Below, piece by piece: positions 25,688 to 36,640 of a DNA stretch of 64,000 bases; position 1 is the first letter of the stretch, and every line of letters starts with the position of its first letter. The notes beneath the pieces are model-generated. The model was not told where the DNA came from and did not search any database. It worked only from the letters and a program-made list of their open reading frames with translations. The translations under genes and the position numbers were made by a program. The stretch spans positions 62,001 through 126,000 of the forward strand of contig JBHZQV010000003.1 of NCBI GenBank assembly GCA_042867185.1, in the 5' to 3' direction. Source of the stretch: Xylophilus sp042867185 (GTDB lineage: Bacteria; Pseudomonadota; Gammaproteobacteria; Burkholderiales; Burkholderiaceae_C).

Positions 25688-27163
25688 ATGGGCTGGTTGA
25701 GTCTCGCCATCTGGACGCCGATCGTGTTCGGCGCCGTACTGCTGGCGTTCGGCAAGAAGGAGCAGGCGGGCCTGGTGCGCTGGCTGGCGCTCGCCGGGTC
25801 CTTGCTGGGTCTGCTTGTCACGGTTCCGCTCTACCAGGGCTTCCGCCTCGGTACGTCGGCGATGCAGTTCGTGGAGCGCCACACCTGGGTGGAGCGTTTC
25901 AACATCCACTACCACCTGGGCCTGGACGGCATCTCGTTCTGGTTCGTGCCGCTGACCGCCTTCATCACGGTCATCGTGGTGATCGCCGCATGGGAAGTGA
26001 TCACGGAGCGCGTCAACCAGTACATGGGCGCGTTCCTGATCCTGTCGGGCCTGCTGATCGGCGTGTTCAGCGCGCTCGACGGCATCCTGTTCTACATGTT
26101 CTTCGAAGCCACGCTGATCCCGATGTACCTGATCATCGGCATCTGGGGCGGCGGCAACAAGATCTACGCGGCGTTCAAGTTCTTCCTCTACACGCTGCTC
26201 GGTTCGCTCTTGACGCTGGTGGCGCTGATCTACCTGTACACCCAGTCGGGCGGCAGCTTCGACATCGCGACCTGGCATCGCCTGCCGCTGTCGTCGACGG
26301 CGCAGACGCTGATCTTTTTCGCCTTCTTCGCGGCCTTCGCGGTGAAGGTGCCGATGTGGCCGGTGCACACCTGGCTGCCCGACGTGCACGTCGAGGCGCC
26401 CACCGGCGGCTCCGCCGTGCTGGCCGCGATCATGCTGAAGCTGGGCGCCTACGGCTTCCTGCGGTTCTCGATGCCGATCGCACCGGACGCCTCCCGCGAA
26501 TGGGCCTGGCTGATGGTCGCGCTGTCGCTGGTCGCGGTGGTCTACGTGGGCCTGGTGGCGATGGTCCAGAAGGACATGAAGAAGCTGGTGGCCTATTCGT
26601 CGGTCGCGCACATGGGCTTCGTGACCCTCGGCTTCTTCCTGTTCAACGACCTGGGCGTGTCCGGCGGCATCGTGCAGATGATCGCCCACGGCTTCGTCTC
26701 GGGTGCGATGTTCCTGTCGATCGGTGTGCTGTACGACCGGGTCCACTCGCGCGAGATCGCGGCCTATGGTGGCGTGGTCAACACCATGCCCCGCTTCACC
26801 GCGTTCGCGTTGCTGTTCGCGATGGCCAACTGCGGCCTGCCGGGCACGGCCGGGTTCGTCGGCGAGTGGATGGTGATTCTGGCGGCGGTGAAGGCCAACT
26901 TCTGGGTCGGCCTGCTCGCCTCGACCGCCCTGATCTTCGGCGCCGGCTACACCCTGTGGATGTTCAAACGCGTCTACCTGGGCCCGGTGGCCAACGACCA
27001 CGTCCGCGACCTGAAGGACATCAACGGCCGCGAGTTCCTGATCATGTCGCTGCTGGCGATCGCGGTGCTCGCCATGGGCCTGTACCCGAAGCCGTTCACC
27101 GACGTGATGGACGCATCGGTCGCCGATCTGCTGCGCCACGTCGCCACCTCGAAGCTGCGCTGA
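25688..27163 (+). CDS. nuoM: NADH-quinone oxidoreductase subunit M
   Basis: The ND4-like antiporter subunit (491 aa) with about 14 helices. The proton-path Glu is in MFFEATLIPMYLIIGIWGG, and the Lys lies in AFAVKVPMWPVHTWLPDVHV, both conserved in the antiporter family. GFVSGAMFLSIGVLYDR, typical of the second half, follows. Between nuoL and nuoN with short gaps. Confidence 0.97.
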   Translation: MGWLSLAIWTPIVFGAVLLAFGKKEQAGLVRWLALAGSLLGLLVTVPLYQGFRLGTSAMQFVERHTWVERFNIHYHLGLDGISFWFVPLTAFITVIVVIAAWEVITERVNQYMGAFLILSGLLIGVFSALDGILFYMFFEATLIPMYLIIGIWGGGNKIYAAFKFFLYTLLGSLLTLVALIYLYTQSGGSFDIATWHRLPLSSTAQTLIFFAFFAAFAVKVPMWPVHTWLPDVHVEAPTGGSAVLAAIMLKLGAYGFLRFSMPIAPDASREWAWLMVALSLVAVVYVGLVAMVQKDMKKLVAYSSVAHMGFVTLGFFLFNDLGVSGGIVQMIAHGFVSGAMFLSIGVLYDRVHSREIAAYGGVVNTMPRFTAFALLFAMANCGLPGTAGFVGEWMVILAAVKANFWVGLLASTALIFGAGYTLWMFKRVYLGPVANDHVRDLKDINGREFLIMSLLAIAVLAMGLYPKPFTDVMDASVADLLRHVATSKLR

Positions 27164-27188
27164 CCCACTGAACTGAAGTAGAAGAGAT

Positions 27189-28673
27189 ATGGACACATTC
27201 GGCTGGGCCACCCTTTACCCGGAGATCTTGCTGCTCGTGGCGGCCTGCGTGATTGCGCTGCTGGATCTGCGAACGACCGACACCCGTCGCGTCCTGACCT
27301 ACGTGCTGACGCTGACGACCCTGGCGGCCACCGCGCTGCTGGCCGGCTGGCAGGCGCACACCGGAGGTACTTCGTACGGCTTCTCCAACATGGTGGTCAG
27401 CGACCCGATGGGCAACTGGCTGAAGTGCTTCGCGGCCATCGCGATGTTCGTCACCATCGTCTACGGCCGGCCGTACGCCGCGGGCCGCGACATGACGCGC
27501 GGCGGAGAACTGTTCACGCTGGGCATGTTCGCCTTGCTGGGCATGCTGATCATGATCGGCGGCAACAATTTCCTGGTGATCTACCTGGGTCTGGAACTGC
27601 TGACGCTCTCCAGCTACGCCCTGGTCGCACTGCGCCGCGACGATACCAACGCCACCGAAGCGGCGATGAAGTATTTCGTGCTCGGCGCGATGGCCAGCGG
27701 CTTCCTGCTGTACGGCCTGTCGATGCTCTACGGCGCGACCGGCTCGCTCGACATCGGCCAGGTCCTGAAGGCGGTGAGCACCGGCCAGATCCGCCACCAG
27801 GTGCTGGTCTTCGGCGTGGTCTTCATCGTGGCCGGCATCGCCTTCAAGCTGGGCGTGGCGCCGTTCCACATGTGGGTGCCCGACGTCTACCAGGGCGCGC
27901 CGACGGCGGTGACCCTGATCATCGGCGGCGCCACCAAGCTGGCCGCCTTCGCGATGACGATGCGCCTGCTGGTCGAGGGCCTGCTGCCGATGGCGATCGA
28001 CTGGCAGCAGATGCTGGCGGTGCTGGCGGTCTGCTCGCTGGTGATCGGCAACCTGGCCGCCATCGCGCAGAAGAACCTGAAGCGCATGCTGGCCTACTCG
28101 ACGATTTCGCAGATGGGCTTCGTGCTGCTCGGCATGATGTCGGGCGTGATCCGGGGCGACGTATCGGCAGCCTACAACGCCTACAGCTCGTCGATGTTCT
28201 ACATCGTCACCTACGTGATGACGACGCTGGCCGCCTTCGGTGTGATCATGCTGCTGGCGCGCGACGGGTTCGAGCACGACGAGATCGCCGATTTCGCCGG
28301 CTTGAACCAGCGCAGCCCGCTCTACGCCGGCGTGCTGGCCCTGTGCATGTTCTCGATGGCCGGCCTGCCGCCCCTGGTGGGCTTCTACGCCAAGCTGGCG
28401 GTGCTGCAGGCGTTGATCAGTTCGGGCCTGCCGCTCTACATCGGCGTGGCCGTGGTCGCGGTGGTGATGTCGCTGATCGGCGCGTTCTACTACATCCGTG
28501 TCGTCAAGGTCATGTACTTCGACGCGCCGAGCGACACCACGCCGGTGGTGGCCGGTGCCGACGCGCGCTGGATGTTGACGCTCAACGGTGCGCTGGTGCT
28601 GGTGCTGGGCGTCCTGCCGGGCGGGCTGATGACGCTCTGCGCCCGTGCCGTCGTCAAGACGCTGGGTACCTGA
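27189..28673 (+). CDS. nuoN: NADH-quinone oxidoreductase subunit N
   Basis: The ND2-like antiporter subunit (494 aa). Key segments are YLGLELLTLSSYALVAL (Glu) and AFKLGVAPFHMWVPDVYQGA (Lys). Fourteen hydrophobic helices are predicted. Last complex I gene; the operon then runs into a DUF2818 gene 41 bp later. Confidence 0.97.
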   Translation: MDTFGWATLYPEILLLVAACVIALLDLRTTDTRRVLTYVLTLTTLAATALLAGWQAHTGGTSYGFSNMVVSDPMGNWLKCFAAIAMFVTIVYGRPYAAGRDMTRGGELFTLGMFALLGMLIMIGGNNFLVIYLGLELLTLSSYALVALRRDDTNATEAAMKYFVLGAMASGFLLYGLSMLYGATGSLDIGQVLKAVSTGQIRHQVLVFGVVFIVAGIAFKLGVAPFHMWVPDVYQGAPTAVTLIIGGATKLAAFAMTMRLLVEGLLPMAIDWQQMLAVLAVCSLVIGNLAAIAQKNLKRMLAYSTISQMGFVLLGMMSGVIRGDVSAAYNAYSSSMFYIVTYVMTTLAAFGVIMLLARDGFEHDEIADFAGLNQRSPLYAGVLALCMFSMAGLPPLVGFYAKLAVLQALISSGLPLYIGVAVVAVVMSLIGAFYYIRVVKVMYFDAPSDTTPVVAGADARWMLTLNGALVLVLGVLPGGLMTLCARAVVKTLGT

Positions 28674-28714
28674 CGCCATCGCTGCGCACAGGTCCACACG
28701 GCTGCCCCGGCTGC

Positions 28715-29026
28715 ATGTCCCACACATTCGCGGTCTGGCTGGTAGGGTTGGCGGGGCTGGTTCTGGCCAACCTGCCGTTCGCCAGCCAGCGCCTTTTCGC
28801 GGCCATCCCGATGCATGCGCCCAAGTCCCTGGCGCTGCGCTTGGCGGAGCTGGTGGTGCTGTACTTCGTGGTCCTCGGCATCGGCCTGCTGCTCGAGAAG
28901 CGCGCGGGCCAGATCGCACCGCAGGGTTGGGAGTTCTACGCGGTGACGGCGGCCGTCTTTCTGACCCTGGCCTTCCCGGGCTTCGTCTATCGCTACCTGC
29001 TGCGGAGCCGCAACCGAGATGCCTGA
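28715..29026 (+). CDS. DUF2818 family membrane protein
   Basis: A 103-residue protein with three hydrophobic segments (about 3-20, 44-62, 73-93), matching DUF2818, which sits behind nuoN in many beta-proteobacteria. A role in complex I assembly or stability is suggested by that synteny only. It overlaps the next gene by 8 bp, so the nuo transcript probably continues. Confidence 0.85.
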   Translation: MSHTFAVWLVGLAGLVLANLPFASQRLFAAIPMHAPKSLALRLAELVVLYFVVLGIGLLLEKRAGQIAPQGWEFYAVTAAVFLTLAFPGFVYRYLLRSRNRDA

Positions 29027-29663
29027 CACCTTCCCCTTGCCCACCTTGTCCGCCATCGAGGGCGACGACGCGCACCTGCGCGAAGTGCGCACCGCTGGCG
29101 AATCGATCCTGGAGGGCCGCTTCCTCAAGGCCCGGCGCGACCAGGTGCGGCTGCCCGACGGCGGCACCTCGACCCGCGAATACATCGTCCATCCCGGTGC
29201 GGTGGTGGTCGTGCCGCTGCTGGACGACGGCCGGGTGGTGCTGGAGCGGCAGTACCGCTATCCGGTGGGCGAGGTCATCCTGGAGTTTCCGGCGGGCAAG
29301 CTCGATCCCGGCGAGGCACCGCTGCACTGCGGCCGGCGCGAGCTGCTGGAGGAAACCGGCTTCACCGCCCGCGAATGGGCGCGCGCCGGGGCCATGCACC
29401 TGGCGGTCGGCTACTCCACCGAAATCATCCACATCTATTTCGCGCGGGGACTGGTGGCCGGCAAGCCGTCGCTCGATCCGGGCGAGTTCGTCGATGTCTT
29501 CGCGGCCTCGGTGGCCGAACTGCTGGAATGGTGCCGCAGCGGCCGGGTCACCGATGCCAAGACGCTCGCCTGCGTGGTACACCTGCAGAACCTGACCACG
29601 GGTGGTTGGGCACTGGAATGGCACGCTGCCGACGACCCGGCCCTTCCGGCCGGCTCCCGATGA
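29019..29663 (+). CDS. Nudix hydrolase, ADP-ribose pyrophosphatase type
   Basis: A 214-residue Nudix enzyme; ADP-ribose or a related nucleotide sugar is the likely substrate, giving AMP and ribose 5-phosphate. The Nudix box is complete: GKLDPGEAPLHCGRRELLEE followed by TGF (about residues 90-112). Upstream REYIVHPGAVVVVPLLDDG and the RQYRYPVG strand are typical of the NudF group. It overlaps DUF2818 by 8 bp and DUF1178 by 4 bp. Clearing ADP-ribose derived from NAD would suit a neighbour of NADH dehydrogenase, but that link is inference. Confidence 0.9.
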   Translation: MPDTFPLPTLSAIEGDDAHLREVRTAGESILEGRFLKARRDQVRLPDGGTSTREYIVHPGAVVVVPLLDDGRVVLERQYRYPVGEVILEFPAGKLDPGEAPLHCGRRELLEETGFTAREWARAGAMHLAVGYSTEIIHIYFARGLVAGKPSLDPGEFVDVFAASVAELLEWCRSGRVTDAKTLACVVHLQNLTTGGWALEWHAADDPALPAGSR

Positions 29664-30145
29664 AGGTGCTCGACCTGCAGTGTGGGCAGGGCCACGACTT
29701 CGAGGGCTGGTTCGGCTCCGAAGATGATTACCTGGGCCAGCGCGCGCGCGGCCTGGTGAGCTGTCCGGTCTGCGGCATCGCGGACGTGTCTAAGCTGCCC
29801 AGTGCGCCCCGCCTCAACCTGGGCAGCGCCCGCGGCGACCGTGCTTCGGCGCCGGCAACCGGTCGCGGAGCGGCACGGGTGGACGGTCCGGCGGGCAGTG
29901 CCTCCGCAGCCGCCCCGGCACTCACCGCGGAACAGGCCGCCTGGTGGCGCGCCGCCCGTGCATTGGTCGGCAAGGCCGAGAACGTCGGCCCGCGCTTTGC
30001 CGACGAGGCCCGCCGCATCCACCACGGCGAGGCCGCCGAGCGTAGCATCCGCGGCCAGGCCACGCCCGACGAGGCCCATGCGCTGCGGGAAGAGGGCATC
30101 GGTGTGCTGCCGCTGCCGGCCGCGCTCACGGAAACGCTGCAGTGA
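29660..30145 (+). CDS. DUF1178 family protein
   Basis: A 161-residue soluble protein of unknown function. It opens MKVLDLQCGQGHDFEGWFGS and has a C-P-V-C pair (SCPVCG), so the N-terminus resembles a small zinc-ribbon; the C-terminal half (about 95-160) has the family segment ADEARRIHHGEAAERSIRGQ with PDEAHALREEGI. The start overlaps the Nudix stop (ATGA). No biochemical role is known to me. Confidence 0.88.
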   Translation: MKVLDLQCGQGHDFEGWFGSEDDYLGQRARGLVSCPVCGIADVSKLPSAPRLNLGSARGDRASAPATGRGAARVDGPAGSASAAAPALTAEQAAWWRAARALVGKAENVGPRFADEARRIHHGEAAERSIRGQATPDEAHALREEGIGVLPLPAALTETLQ

Positions 30146-30330
30146 TCCCCGACCTCGCCGGCGCGCTGGTCGGGCTGTTCGCCCTGGTGGTGACCGCCGT
30201 GGTGGTGCGCCTGGTCAAGCGGTGGTCCGACCGGCGCGAGCACGCGCGTGCCCTGGCTTCCCAGCCCGCCGCAAGCCGGCAGGTACGACGCGCCGAAGGC
30301 CGCAAGCGCGCGGGGCGCACGGCGCGGTGA
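30142..30330 (+). CDS. Tiny single-pass membrane protein
   Basis: A 62-residue protein starting at GTG, with its start overlapping the DUF1178 stop (GTGA). One hydrophobic helix (about 5-24, AGALVGLFALVVTAVVVRLV) is followed by a strongly basic tail rich in Arg, so the tail should face the cytoplasm. I do not recognise it. It is the last gene of the nuo-linked run and meets the ABC exporter gene tail-to-tail. Confidence 0.6.
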   Translation: MIPDLAGALVGLFALVVTAVVVRLVKRWSDRREHARALASQPAASRQVRRAEGRKRAGRTAR

Positions 30331-30351
30331 TGCGCGGCCGCGGCCGCCCAC

Positions 30352-32229
30352 TCACACGTCGAACTGCAGCGCCGCCAACCGCGCATAGGTGCCGCCGGCC
30401 GCCATCAGCGCCGCATGCGTGCCGGATTCGACGATCCGCCCGTGCTCCAGCACCACGATGCGGTCGGCGTTCTGCACCGTGGCCAGCCGGTGGGCGATGA
30501 TCAGGGTGGTGCGGCGTCCGGCGCCGCGTTGCAGCGCTGCGTCGAGGGCGGCCTGCACCATCCGCTCGCTCTCGGCATCCAGCGCGCTGGTGGCCTCGTC
30601 CAGCAGCAGCAGCGGCGGGTCTTTCAGCAGTGCGCGGGCGATGGCGATGCGCTGCCGCTGTCCACCCGAGATGCGCACGCCGCGCTCGCCCAGGAAGGTG
30701 TCGTAGCCCTGCGGCAGCGCCTGCAGGAAATCGTGGGCGAAGGCGGCCCGGGCGGCGGCCTCCACCTCGGCGTCGGTCGCGTCGGGCCGGCCGTAGCGGA
30801 TGTTCTCGCGGGCGGTGGCCGAGAACACCGCCGCATCCTGCGGCACGATGCCGATCCGGCCGCGCAGGTCGGCCAGGTCGAGGCGCTGGAGGTCCATCCC
30901 GTCGACCAGGATGCGGCCGGCGCCCGGGTCGGGGTCGTAGAAGCGCTGGAGCAGCTGGAACACGGTCGTCTTGCCGGCGCCGCTCGGCCCGACCAGTGCG
31001 ACGGTCTCGCCCGGGGCGACCTGCAGCGTCAGGGCCCGCAGGGTGGGGTGCGCCGGCCGCGACGGGTAGTGGAAATCGACTGCTACGAAATCGATAGCAA
31101 GACCCCGGCCTTGTTCGCCGGCCGCGGGTGCTTTCGACCACCGATCGGGCTGCTGCGGCGCTGCGGGCGACTGGATCGGCGAACGGGTGTGCAGCAGCTC
31201 CATCAGCCGCTCGGCCGCGCCGGCTGCACGCAGCAGGTCGCCGTAGACCTCGCCCAGCACGGCCGAGGCGCTGGCCAGGATCAGCACGTAGACGACGGTC
31301 TGACCCAGCTGGCCGGCGCTCATCGTGCCGTCCAGCACCGCGCGGGTGCCGGCGTACAGGCCCCAGAGCAGGGCCGCGCTGGTCGCGATGATCACGAAAG
31401 CCACCAGCACCGAGCGGGCGCGGCTGCGGCGCACCGCGGTGTCAAAGGCCTGCTCGTTGGAGGCGGCGAAGCGGGCCGACTCGCGCGCCTCGGCGGTGTA
31501 GACCTGCACCAGCGGCACCGCGTTCAGCACCTCGGCCGCGATCGCGCTGGCATCGGCGATGCGGTCCTGGCTGGCACGGGAGAGGGCGCGCACCCGGCGG
31601 CCGAACCAGGCGCTCGGCACCACCACCAGCACCACCGCGGCCAGCACCGCCAGCATCAGCGTCGGGTGGGTCCAGAGCAGCACGGCCAGCGCGCCCAGGC
31701 CCATCACCGCGTTGCGCAGCCCCATGCTGAGCGAAGAGCCGACGACGGTCTGGACCAACGTGGTGTCGGCCGTCAGCCGCGACAGCACCTCGCCGGTCTG
31801 GGTGGTTTCGAAGAATTCGGGGCTTTGCCGCAGCACATGGGCATAGACCGCGTTGCGGATGTCGACCGTGATCCGCTCGCCCAGCCAGCTCACCATGTAG
31901 AAGCGGCCGGCAGAGAAGGCACCCAGCGCCACCACCACGCCGAACAGCGCGGCGAAGTGGGTGCGCAGCGTCATCAGCCGCGCGCCCGGGTCCTGCGCGG
32001 CGAGGCCCCCGTCGACCAGGCTGCGCAGCGCCAGCGGGAACGCGAGCGTGGTCGCCGCGGCACCGACCAGCAGCACGAGCGCCAGCAGGATGCGGCCGCG
32101 GTAGAGCAGCAGGAAGCGCAGCAACGCCCGCCGGTGGCGCACGGCGGCCTCGGGCGTGGGGCCGGGGGAAGCGGCCCGTGCGACGGCCAGGGCCGGTGAC
32201 GGGCCCGAAGGGGCGGGCGGCTGGGCCAT
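30352..32229 (-). CDS. ABC exporter, fused membrane and ATPase domains (MsbA-like)
   Basis: A 625-residue type IV ABC half-transporter that should act as a homodimer in the inner membrane. The six-helix domain spans about 35-330, and the ATPase follows from about 385. Walker A is GPSGAGKTT, the signature ISGGQRQRIAIARALL, Walker B LLLLDEATSALD and the switch His in IIAHRL. It resembles lipid A/multidrug exporters, but the substrate is unknown. The linker (about 350-383, KAPAAGEQGRGLAIDFVAV) is encoded by a dispersed repeat lying antisense. The N-terminal 30 residues are Pro/Ala-rich. Downstream of glnS by 26 bp, probably co-transcribed. Confidence 0.92.
   Translation of the reverse strand: MAQPPAPSGPSPALAVARAASPGPTPEAAVRHRRALLRFLLLYRGRILLALVLLVGAAATTLAFPLALRSLVDGGLAAQDPGARLMTLRTHFAALFGVVVALGAFSAGRFYMVSWLGERITVDIRNAVYAHVLRQSPEFFETTQTGEVLSRLTADTTLVQTVVGSSLSMGLRNAVMGLGALAVLLWTHPTLMLAVLAAVVLVVVPSAWFGRRVRALSRASQDRIADASAIAAEVLNAVPLVQVYTAEARESARFAASNEQAFDTAVRRSRARSVLVAFVIIATSAALLWGLYAGTRAVLDGTMSAGQLGQTVVYVLILASASAVLGEVYGDLLRAAGAAERLMELLHTRSPIQSPAAPQQPDRWSKAPAAGEQGRGLAIDFVAVDFHYPSRPAHPTLRALTLQVAPGETVALVGPSGAGKTTVFQLLQRFYDPDPGAGRILVDGMDLQRLDLADLRGRIGIVPQDAAVFSATARENIRYGRPDATDAEVEAAARAAFAHDFLQALPQGYDTFLGERGVRISGGQRQRIAIARALLKDPPLLLLDEATSALDAESERMVQAALDAALQRGAGRRTTLIIAHRLATVQNADRIVVLEHGRIVESGTHAALMAAGGTYARLAALQFDV
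31082..31137 (+). repeat. Dispersed GCTA-TAGC repeat, copy 3 (inside ABC exporter gene)
   Basis: GCTACGAAATCGATAGC, then CCCCGGCC-ttgttc-GCCGGCCGCGGG, then GCTTTC. It lies antisense to the gene and supplies in-frame codons of the linker between the membrane and ATPase domains, a site tolerant of insertion. Confidence 0.75.
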
Positions 32230-32255
32230 GGGGTGCTCGGACGGCTGGCGTCGCC

Positions 32256-34112
<1,857 letters not shown>

Positions 34113-34348
34113 CCTCCGATTCTAGGTGGCGCGCCGGCCACGGCCGGCCCTCGGGGAACACGGCATGGTCCGCGGTGGATCCTCCCACGGGCGTCGAAGT
34201 CGAACGCGGCGGTAGAGTAAGAGCGTCCGTCAGGCGTTACCCATGGAAACCACAATTCACCTTCGCCTGCCATCCGGCGCCGACTTTCATGCGTTACTGG
34301 TTCACGAGGCGCCGGATCGACCGCTGCGCCCTTCAAAGGAGATCCTCC

Positions 34349-34729
34349 ATGATCGCAAGCATCTACCGCCGTTTGGCCCTCGGCGCCGCCGTGATGGTCG
34401 GCGCGCTGGCTACCGTGGGCGTCGCGCATGCCCACGGTGGTGTTTCGTGGTCGCTGGGCATCAGCACACCGGGCATCGGGTTCGGTGTGGCAGCCCCGAC
34501 CTATTACAACCCGCCGCCGGTGTACTACACGCCCCCCCCGGTGTATTACAACCCTGCGCCGGTCTATGTCCCGCCCCCCCGCCCGGTGTACTACACCCCG
34601 CCTCCGGTCTACGTGGCGCCCCAGCCGATCTACTACGGCCCACCCCGGGGCTACTACGGGCCACCTCGGGGTTACTACGGCCCACCGCCGGGCTGGGGCG
34701 GTGGTGGCTATGGCGGCTGGCGCCGCTGA
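34349..34729 (+). CDS. Secreted Pro/Tyr-rich repeat protein
   Basis: A 126-residue protein with a clear signal peptide (ALGAAVMVGALATVGVAHA, cleavage before HGGVSW). From about residue 50 it is built of short repeats such as NPPPVYYTPPPVYY and GPPRGYYGPP, ending GGGGYGGWRR. Such PxVYY proteins are common in Burkholderiales and are likely surface or periplasmic, but no function is established. A strong AAGGAG lies 8 nt before the start, and a strong terminator follows, so it is a well-expressed single gene. The 5' region from 34113 to 34348 holds no convincing gene. Confidence 0.8.
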   Translation: MIASIYRRLALGAAVMVGALATVGVAHAHGGVSWSLGISTPGIGFGVAAPTYYNPPPVYYTPPPVYYNPAPVYVPPPRPVYYTPPPVYVAPQPIYYGPPRGYYGPPRGYYGPPPGWGGGGYGGWRR

Positions 34730-34778
34730 GTGTCCGACGCGGACTGCGGCCCGGGTGGGCCGTGGTCGATCCCTCGAC

Positions 34779-34813
34779 AGCCGTGTCTCTCCCTGTAAGA
34801 GACACGGCTTTTT
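34779..34813 (+). terminator. Intrinsic terminator after the Pro/Tyr-rich gene
   Basis: AGCCGTGTCTCT and AGAGACACGGCT form a perfect 12-bp stem with a 7-nt loop, followed by a short T-run. It ends the upstream gene ahead of pcaB. Confidence 0.9.
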
Positions 34814-34933
34814 CGTTTCCGCATCGCGTGTCCGGCGGACCCGCCGGCGATCGACGGCTGTCGGCCGTCATGCAGAATCGTGCGCTCATGCCGGCTGCGG
34901 TCGGTCTTCGAATCCCGCCAGGACCCTGACACG

Positions 34934-36133
34934 ATGAGCAGCCTGTTCGACGATTTCCTCTCCACCGACGAGGCCCTGGATGCCTTCGACCCGCCCCGCT
35001 TCGTGGCCGCGATGCTGCGCTTCGAAAGCGCCCTGGCCCGCGCGCAGGCCCAGGCAGGCTTGATTCCCCCAGCGGCTGCCGAGGTTATCGCCGGCCAGTG
35101 CAGCGTCGCATCCTTCGACGTCGCGCAGATCGTCCGCGACAGCGGCCGGGCCGGCAGCGTCGCGATCCCGCTGCTCAAGGCGCTGAAGGAGCGGGTGGGC
35201 GCGGTCGATGCCGCCGCCACCGCCTTCACCCATTTCGGCAGCACCAGCCAGGACGTGATCGACACCGCGGCCGCCCTGGTCACCCGCCCGGTGCTGGAGC
35301 GGATCGACGCCGAAGGCCGGCAACTGGTCGCGGCCTTGCTGGACCTGGCCGAGCGCCACGCGGCCCTGCCGGTCCTGGCCCGCACGCTGGGCCAGCCCGG
35401 CTCGGTCACCAGCTTCGGCTGGAAGTGCGCCCAATGGGCCGCGCCGATCGCCCGCAGCCTGGCGCAGGTGCGGACGGCAGCGGCCGAGGCGCTGGCGGTG
35501 CAGCTCGGCGGCGCGGTCGGGACCCAGGCGCAGATGGCGGGCAAGGGCCCGGCGGTGGTCGCGCTGATGGCCACCGAGCTGGGCCTGGCTGCGCCCGATG
35601 CGCCGTGGCACACGCAGCGCGACCGGTGGGTGGCGCTGGGCTGCGCGCTCGGCGTGCTGGTCGGCAGCGTCGGCAAGCTGGCGCGCGACCTGGCGCTGAT
35701 GGGCCAGTACGAGGTGGGCGAGGTGGCCGAGCCGTCGGAGCCCGGCCGCGGCGGCTCGTCGGCGATGCCGCACAAGCGCAACCCGGTCGCCTCGATGGTG
35801 GCGCTGGCGGCGGCGCACCGTGCGCCGCAGTGCGTGGCCGCGCTGCTGGCCGCGATGCCGCAGGAACACGAACGTGCCCTGGGCGCCTGGCAGGCCGAGC
35901 TGGCCGAATGGCCGGTGCTGCTGCAGTCGGCCCACGGCGCGGTGCGCGCGCTGGCCCAGGCGGTGCCCGGCCTGCAGGTGCATGGCGACCGGATGCGCGC
36001 CAACCTCGACCGGCTGCGGGCGGAGTTGCCGCCCGCCGCCGCCGAAGAATGGTTCGCCCCCGCGCTGGCCGACCATGCGGCCGGCCTGGCCCGCGCGCAG
36101 GCCGCCCGGCTGCGCGTGCTGCTGGCCGCCTGA
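34934..36133 (+). CDS. pcaB: 3-carboxy-cis,cis-muconate cycloisomerase
   Basis: PcaB (399 aa, fumarase/aspartase superfamily) of the protocatechuate branch of the beta-ketoadipate pathway, cyclising 3-carboxymuconate to 4-carboxymuconolactone. The superfamily signature is GSSAMPHKRNP near residue 275; FGSTSQDVIDTA and TLGQPGSVTSFGWK are also typical. It is followed by pcaC. The dioxygenase pcaGH and pcaD are not in the window. Adenylosuccinate lyase is excluded by the pcaC neighbour and by motif details. Confidence 0.92.
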   Translation: MSSLFDDFLSTDEALDAFDPPRFVAAMLRFESALARAQAQAGLIPPAAAEVIAGQCSVASFDVAQIVRDSGRAGSVAIPLLKALKERVGAVDAAATAFTHFGSTSQDVIDTAAALVTRPVLERIDAEGRQLVAALLDLAERHAALPVLARTLGQPGSVTSFGWKCAQWAAPIARSLAQVRTAAAEALAVQLGGAVGTQAQMAGKGPAVVALMATELGLAAPDAPWHTQRDRWVALGCALGVLVGSVGKLARDLALMGQYEVGEVAEPSEPGRGGSSAMPHKRNPVASMVALAAAHRAPQCVAALLAAMPQEHERALGAWQAELAEWPVLLQSAHGAVRALAQAVPGLQVHGDRMRANLDRLRAELPPAAAEEWFAPALADHAAGLARAQAARLRVLLAA

Positions 36134-36167
36134 TCCGAACCCGCTCCCTTCCATCCGAAAGCACCCG

Positions 36168-36605
36168 ATGCCCGAATCCACCCCGCCCCACCCGCAGCAG
36201 CAGGACTACGACAGCGGCATGCAGAACCGGCGCCGCGTCCTGGGCGACGCCTGGGTCGACAAGGCCGCCGCCAACGTCCATGCCTACAACGCCGAGTTCC
36301 AGCACCTGATCACCCGCCACGCCTGGAACGACATCTGGGGCCGTCCGGCGTTGGGCGACCGCACCCGGCGTTTCATGGTGCTGTCGATGATGCTGGGCAT
36401 CCATGCCTACGACGAGTTCGCGATGCACGTCCGCGCCGCGCTCGACGGCGCGCCCGAGTCCCGGCTGACGCCCGACGAGATCAAGGAGGTGATCCTCCAG
36501 GCCGCGATCTACTGCGGCGTGCCCGTCGCCAACCATGCCTTCGGCATCTTCACCGGCATCCTGCGCGAGAAGGGCCTGCTGCCCGAGAAGCCCGCCGGCG
36601 CCTGA
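36168..36605 (+). CDS. pcaC: 4-carboxymuconolactone decarboxylase
   Basis: PcaC (145 aa, CMD/AhpD fold), decarboxylating 4-carboxymuconolactone to beta-ketoadipate enol-lactone, the step after PcaB. The family segment FQHLITRHAWNDIWGRPAL and the C-terminal IYCGVPVANHAFGI are intact. The start at 36168 lies 34 bp after pcaB. Some Pro/Gln residues at the N-terminus are extra. Confidence 0.93.
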   Translation: MPESTPPHPQQQDYDSGMQNRRRVLGDAWVDKAAANVHAYNAEFQHLITRHAWNDIWGRPALGDRTRRFMVLSMMLGIHAYDEFAMHVRAALDGAPESRLTPDEIKEVILQAAIYCGVPVANHAFGIFTGILREKGLLPEKPAGA

Positions 36606-36640
36606 TCTTCCCACCCCCCTCTCGACCGCCGGAGCCCGCG

